Source: a virus
Virus record (IMG/VR): IMGVR_UViG_3300027976_000079
Location: 1-41,434 of that record
DNA length: 41,434 nt
Reading direction: 5' to 3' (one strand)
Shown here piece by piece: positions 38,729-41,434 of the stretch; within the stretch, counting starts at the first letter, position 1; each line of letters opens with the position of its first letter. The translations under genes were made by a program, and so were the position numbers. The notes below the pieces were generated by a model that was given only the letters and a program-made list of their open reading frames with translations, was not told the origin of the DNA and searched no databases.

Positions 38729-39880
38729 ATGGGTTTAAATTGGCCTGGAAGTGGAAGCGCTATAAGTGGTTCAACGCCATATGGATTATATGATACGGAC
38801 GCTTCATTTCAAGCAGACGGCCCGAACGTTGCAATCTGGGCAGCTCGTCGCTTGGGGTATCCAATTCAAGATGTAGAACTACAAGGCATACACTTCTATA
38901 CGTTCCTGGAAGAAGCGGTTTCCGAATACGCGGCACAGGTAAATCAATTCAATATTAGAAATAATATAAATGCACTACAAGGAGTTGATATAGCGACAAG
39001 CCCCAATTATTCTCAGACTGAAGTCATTGGCACCGGATTACCTTACATTATCAAATTATCAGAAGAATATGGCTCAGAAGCAGGAGTCGGTGGTAATGTA
39101 ACTTGGAAAACTGGATCGATATCGATTACAAGCACAGTCCAGTCATATGATTTAGACACATTATATTCAGCAGTATCAGAGTCTGGAAACGCAATTGAAA
39201 TAAAAAGAATATTCAATGAAGGCTCTCCTGCTCTTTCTCGATTCTTTGATCCATACGCTGTTGCAGGTGGGGGATATAGTAATCTTATCAGCGAATTTGG
39301 CTTCGGTGGTTATTCACCCGCATCTCAGTTTGTATTAATGCCAATGTATGAAGATTTATTACGCGTACAGGCAATTGAATTTAATGATCAAATTAGAAAA
39401 TCGGCTCATAGTTTTGAATTAATTAATAATCAACTTAGAATATTCCCAATTCCGACTAGTGATTTTACTTTATTCTTTCAATATATTGTAAAAAGCGAAC
39501 GCTCCAATCAAATCATATCACAGAGCAGAGCAAACGTTGCAAGTGATTATTCAAATATGCCATACCAAGCTATGACATATACATCTATCAATGAAGTGGG
39601 CAAGCAGTGGATTAGGAAGTATACCCTCGCTCTTGCAAAAGAAACACTTGGGGCTATTAGAGCTAAGTTTCAAACTATACCTATTCCAGGAAATGAAATA
39701 TCACTTGATGGGTCTGATCTTAGAGCAGAAGCACAAGCTGAAATGCAATATCTAATAGAGCAATTAAGAGAAACATTGGAAGAAATTAGTAACAAAAATC
39801 AAATGCAATATGCAGCCGAAAAAGCCGATCAGCACCAACAAGTGTTGACCAAAATTCCATTGCAGATCTATGTAGGATAA
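38729..39880 (+). CDS. Putative neck / head-completion protein (gp13-like)
   Basis: A 383-aa structural protein. The N-terminal part has IWAARRLGYPIQDVELQGI and FYTFLEEAVSEYAAQVNQFN, a layout I recall from neck proteins of aquatic T4-like phages. A beta-rich centre (WKTGSISITSTVQSYDL) and a long helical C-terminus rich in Glu/Gln (RAEAQAEMQYLIEQLRETLEEI) follow. The inference of gp13 comes mostly from order: it is followed by a gp14-like and a gp15-like gene, as in T4 13-14-15, whose products close the filled head and join the tail. Direct homology to T4 gp13 is not obvious to me. It has a strong Shine-Dalgarno (AAGGAGA), a clear late promoter and a 4-bp gap to the next gene. Confidence 0.6.
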   Translation: MGLNWPGSGSAISGSTPYGLYDTDASFQADGPNVAIWAARRLGYPIQDVELQGIHFYTFLEEAVSEYAAQVNQFNIRNNINALQGVDIATSPNYSQTEVIGTGLPYIIKLSEEYGSEAGVGGNVTWKTGSISITSTVQSYDLDTLYSAVSESGNAIEIKRIFNEGSPALSRFFDPYAVAGGGYSNLISEFGFGGYSPASQFVLMPMYEDLLRVQAIEFNDQIRKSAHSFELINNQLRIFPIPTSDFTLFFQYIVKSERSNQIISQSRANVASDYSNMPYQAMTYTSINEVGKQWIRKYTLALAKETLGAIRAKFQTIPIPGNEISLDGSDLRAEAQAEMQYLIEQLRETLEEISNKNQMQYAAEKADQHQQVLTKIPLQIYVG

Positions 39881-39884
39881 TTTA

Positions 39885-40340
39885 ATGGGTAGATTTGCAA
39901 CACAACGTGGATTTGATTTCATAAATGGTATCAATGAAGAGCTAATAAATAACGTAGTGGAAACTTCTGTTATTTTATACCGGATTACTCCTGAAAATAC
40001 GGTAATAAACTTATATGGTGAAGCCATATCAAAGGATTATATGGTCGGTACTCAAGTGCACGCATTAATAGCATCAGATGATCAAGCAACTGAATCATCC
40101 GAATGGGGAACCGATGTTGGTAGAAATGTAGTATTCAATTTTCATAGATTGACACTTCAAGATGTAAGTTTATATCCAGAATATGGAGATATAATTGCAT
40201 GGGATGATGCATATTTTGAAGTACATGGAATAATTGATAATTCCAGATTCGGCGGCAAGATAAATTTTGATGTAGCAATTATATGTGAAACCCATATGAC
40301 ACGTAGAAGTAATCTCAATATAGACCAACGAGTAATGTAA
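39885..40340 (+). CDS. Putative neck protein (gp14-like)
   Basis: A 151-aa protein with RFATQRGFDFINGINEELINN at the start and a diagnostic-looking SLYPEYGDIIAWDDAYFEVHG near residue 105; a similar YPEVGDIIEW-type motif occurs in neck and connector proteins of T4-like phages. Mostly beta, no cysteine pairs. It starts 4 bp after the gp13-like stop, and its stop shares a base with the next start (TAATG). The likely role is in the neck that joins head and tail. It is shorter than T4 gp14 (256 aa). Confidence 0.55.
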   Translation: MGRFATQRGFDFINGINEELINNVVETSVILYRITPENTVINLYGEAISKDYMVGTQVHALIASDDQATESSEWGTDVGRNVVFNFHRLTLQDVSLYPEYGDIIAWDDAYFEVHGIIDNSRFGGKINFDVAIICETHMTRRSNLNIDQRVM

Positions 40341-41434
40341 TGCCAACCACGCCTCAACCATTTCCAAACGATTATAACACTGCGAAGCAGGTTAGACGGG
40401 ATGCTGATTTTATTAAGAATTTTGTAATTAAGTTACACGATGTTGATTTTGCAATCATTGAATACATGAATGATGTTATTTCACCCGAAGTAGAGCAGAT
40501 ACCAGGACAAGGAAATAGAATCAAGGTTCCAATCATATACGGTTCAGCAGAACGCTGGGCAAGCGCTCGTAAGTTTGGATTTGTTAGAGATCAAAAAGGA
40601 CAAATTCAACTTCCAATAATAATGATAAGGAGAAATTCGGTAGCAAAGACTGATTCAATGGTATCATTTAATAGGTTCCTTCAGCGGTCATATGCGCAAA
40701 CATATTCGGCAAATAACAAATATGATAATTTTGCTATAATGAATGGAGTTAAACCAACGACTGAAGTATTTAATGTCGTTCATCCTGATCACGTCACTTT
40801 AACGTATGAATGCATGGTGTGGACATCATTTACAGAACATTTGAATGATGTAATTGAATTATTTACGTTCGCTGAAGATAATTATTGGGGACAAAAGAAC
40901 AAATTTAAATTTAGAGCAAGCATAGATTCATTCGATATTTCAAATGAATTGACGGATGGTGGAGACCGTGTAATTCGCGGCTCGTTTAATATTAACGTTA
41001 ATGCCTTTCTTCTTCCAGAAGAATTCGCTAACAAAGTTAATACAATTAAATCATATACTCCAAAGCGTATTTTGATGATGACTGAAATAGACACTTCATT
41101 CGCATCTCCTAATTTAAATAGATATAGAGAAAATGAACGACTACCATCGCTGGGTAGACAATCAACACCTAGAGTTTCCATGCTAACAGAATATCAAGCA
41201 TTATTTGATTTTATCACATTAAACAATTATTTCGATGGTGTATTTGTTAGTTCGGTAGTCGGTGGCGACGCAATATATTCTATATCAAATACAGCTATAG
41301 TACCGACTCCAGGTGAATTAACTGATAGTATAAGTGAAGCAGATAAATACCAAGTATTTATTAATGGGGTGTTTACTCCAACCGCTAATTATTCAATAAC
41401 AATGTCGGGAAATGATATAATAATGACAATAAGC
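40340..41434 (+). CDS. Tail sheath terminator/stabiliser (gp15-like), 3' end cut by window
   Basis: 365 codons are present and the frame is still open at the last base, so the C-terminus lies outside. Similarity in layout to T4 gp15: NRIKVPIIYGSAERW for the T4 IRVPITYASKEHF, IQLPIIMIRRNS for LPRINLHLVDF, VTLTYECMVWTSFTEHLNDVI for IKMIYELSIFTRYEDDMFQIV, and VIRGSFNINVNAFLLPEE for RIEWSLTFEVNGWMYPP. gp15 caps the tail tube and sheath and binds the neck. The final part (YQVFINGVFTPTANYSITMS) looks like an added beta domain beyond the T4 length. TAATG coupling to the preceding gene. Confidence 0.7.
   Translation, partial: MPTTPQPFPNDYNTAKQVRRDADFIKNFVIKLHDVDFAIIEYMNDVISPEVEQIPGQGNRIKVPIIYGSAERWASARKFGFVRDQKGQIQLPIIMIRRNSVAKTDSMVSFNRFLQRSYAQTYSANNKYDNFAIMNGVKPTTEVFNVVHPDHVTLTYECMVWTSFTEHLNDVIELFTFAEDNYWGQKNKFKFRASIDSFDISNELTDGGDRVIRGSFNINVNAFLLPEEFANKVNTIKSYTPKRILMMTEIDTSFASPNLNRYRENERLPSLGRQSTPRVSMLTEYQALFDFITLNNYFDGVFVSSVVGGDAIYSISNTAIVPTPGELTDSISEADKYQVFINGVFTPTANYSITMSGNDIIMTIS

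Noticed and set aside
1-41434. tRNA genes, CRISPR arrays, insertion sequences, attachment sites
   Set aside because: No cloverleaf, no regularly spaced short repeats, no transposase frames and no integrase or att-like repeats were seen by reading; a covariance-model tRNA scan was not possible.

Overview
This 41.4 kb AT-rich window is a piece of a T4-type contractile-tailed bacteriophage genome (myovirus), divergent from T4 itself. The call rests on a recognisable T4-style virion block: large terminase (gp17), portal (gp20), prohead protease (gp21), acidic prohead core scaffold (gp22), major capsid protein (gp23), then neck-like proteins and a gp15-like tail terminator. A phage bS21 gene, intein-split structural genes, prohead-processed multidomain proteins and a zinc-finger/EDxHD-type homing endonuclease are features I associate with uncultivated aquatic T4-like phages. 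The host cannot be read from the sequence. Many starts lack a good Shine-Dalgarno, a few (8034, 38729) have a strong one.

Layout. (1) 1-288: 3' end of an unidentified gene. (2) 278-4534, minus strand: a translationally coupled replication/recombination operon of a 55-aa ribbon-helix-helix protein, a DnaG/gp61-type primase and a single-chain fusion of gp47 (Mre11/SbcD) with gp46 (Rad50/SbcC). (3) 4650-10087: tail fibre/adhesin genes, with an internal 168-bp perfect duplication, Gly-rich tip regions split by one in-frame stop, and an S74 chaperone protein. (4) 10205-13843: a carbohydrate cassette (GH130-like propeller, double methyltransferase, GT2 glycosyltransferase) closed by a strong terminator. 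(5) 14053-18870: a 1605-aa multidomain protein. (6) 18917-25972: Zn-ribbon protein, membrane protein, terminase, and a portal gene carrying two inteins only 18 codons apart. (7) 26027-33838: head assembly genes including a second multidomain protein, protease, bS21, scaffold and capsid, closed by a terminator. (8) 33976-36687: frameshifted homing endonuclease, a small Cys protein and a stand-alone terminase-type ATPase domain. (9) 36697-38680: a module with sigma70-like promoters, small genes, a structured non-coding stretch and a DUF932 gene. (10) 38729-end: neck and tail-terminator genes.

How it fits together. Most virion gene blocks are preceded by a recurring coding-strand motif TATATTTATA, which I take to be this phage's late promoter. 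Its complement contains the T4 late consensus TATAAATA. The small module at 36.7-38.6 kb instead has TTGACT/TTGGAT-17-TATCAT/TATATT promoters, as expected for host-polymerase early genes.

Most notable hypothesis: the proteins at 14053-18870 and 26880-29081 are head-packaged polyproteins. Both are divided into domains by L/I-N-E tripeptides that match the (L/I)-x-E cleavage rule of T4 prohead protease, whose homologue is encoded at 30069. The first would release a nucleotidyltransferase, a zinc metalloprotease, a 2H phosphoesterase, two copies of an unknown domain and an RNA/DNA-ligase-like enzyme. That would be a payload for the moment of infection, possibly for NAD/RNA repair or counter-defence. 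The cleavage and the function are inferred, not shown.
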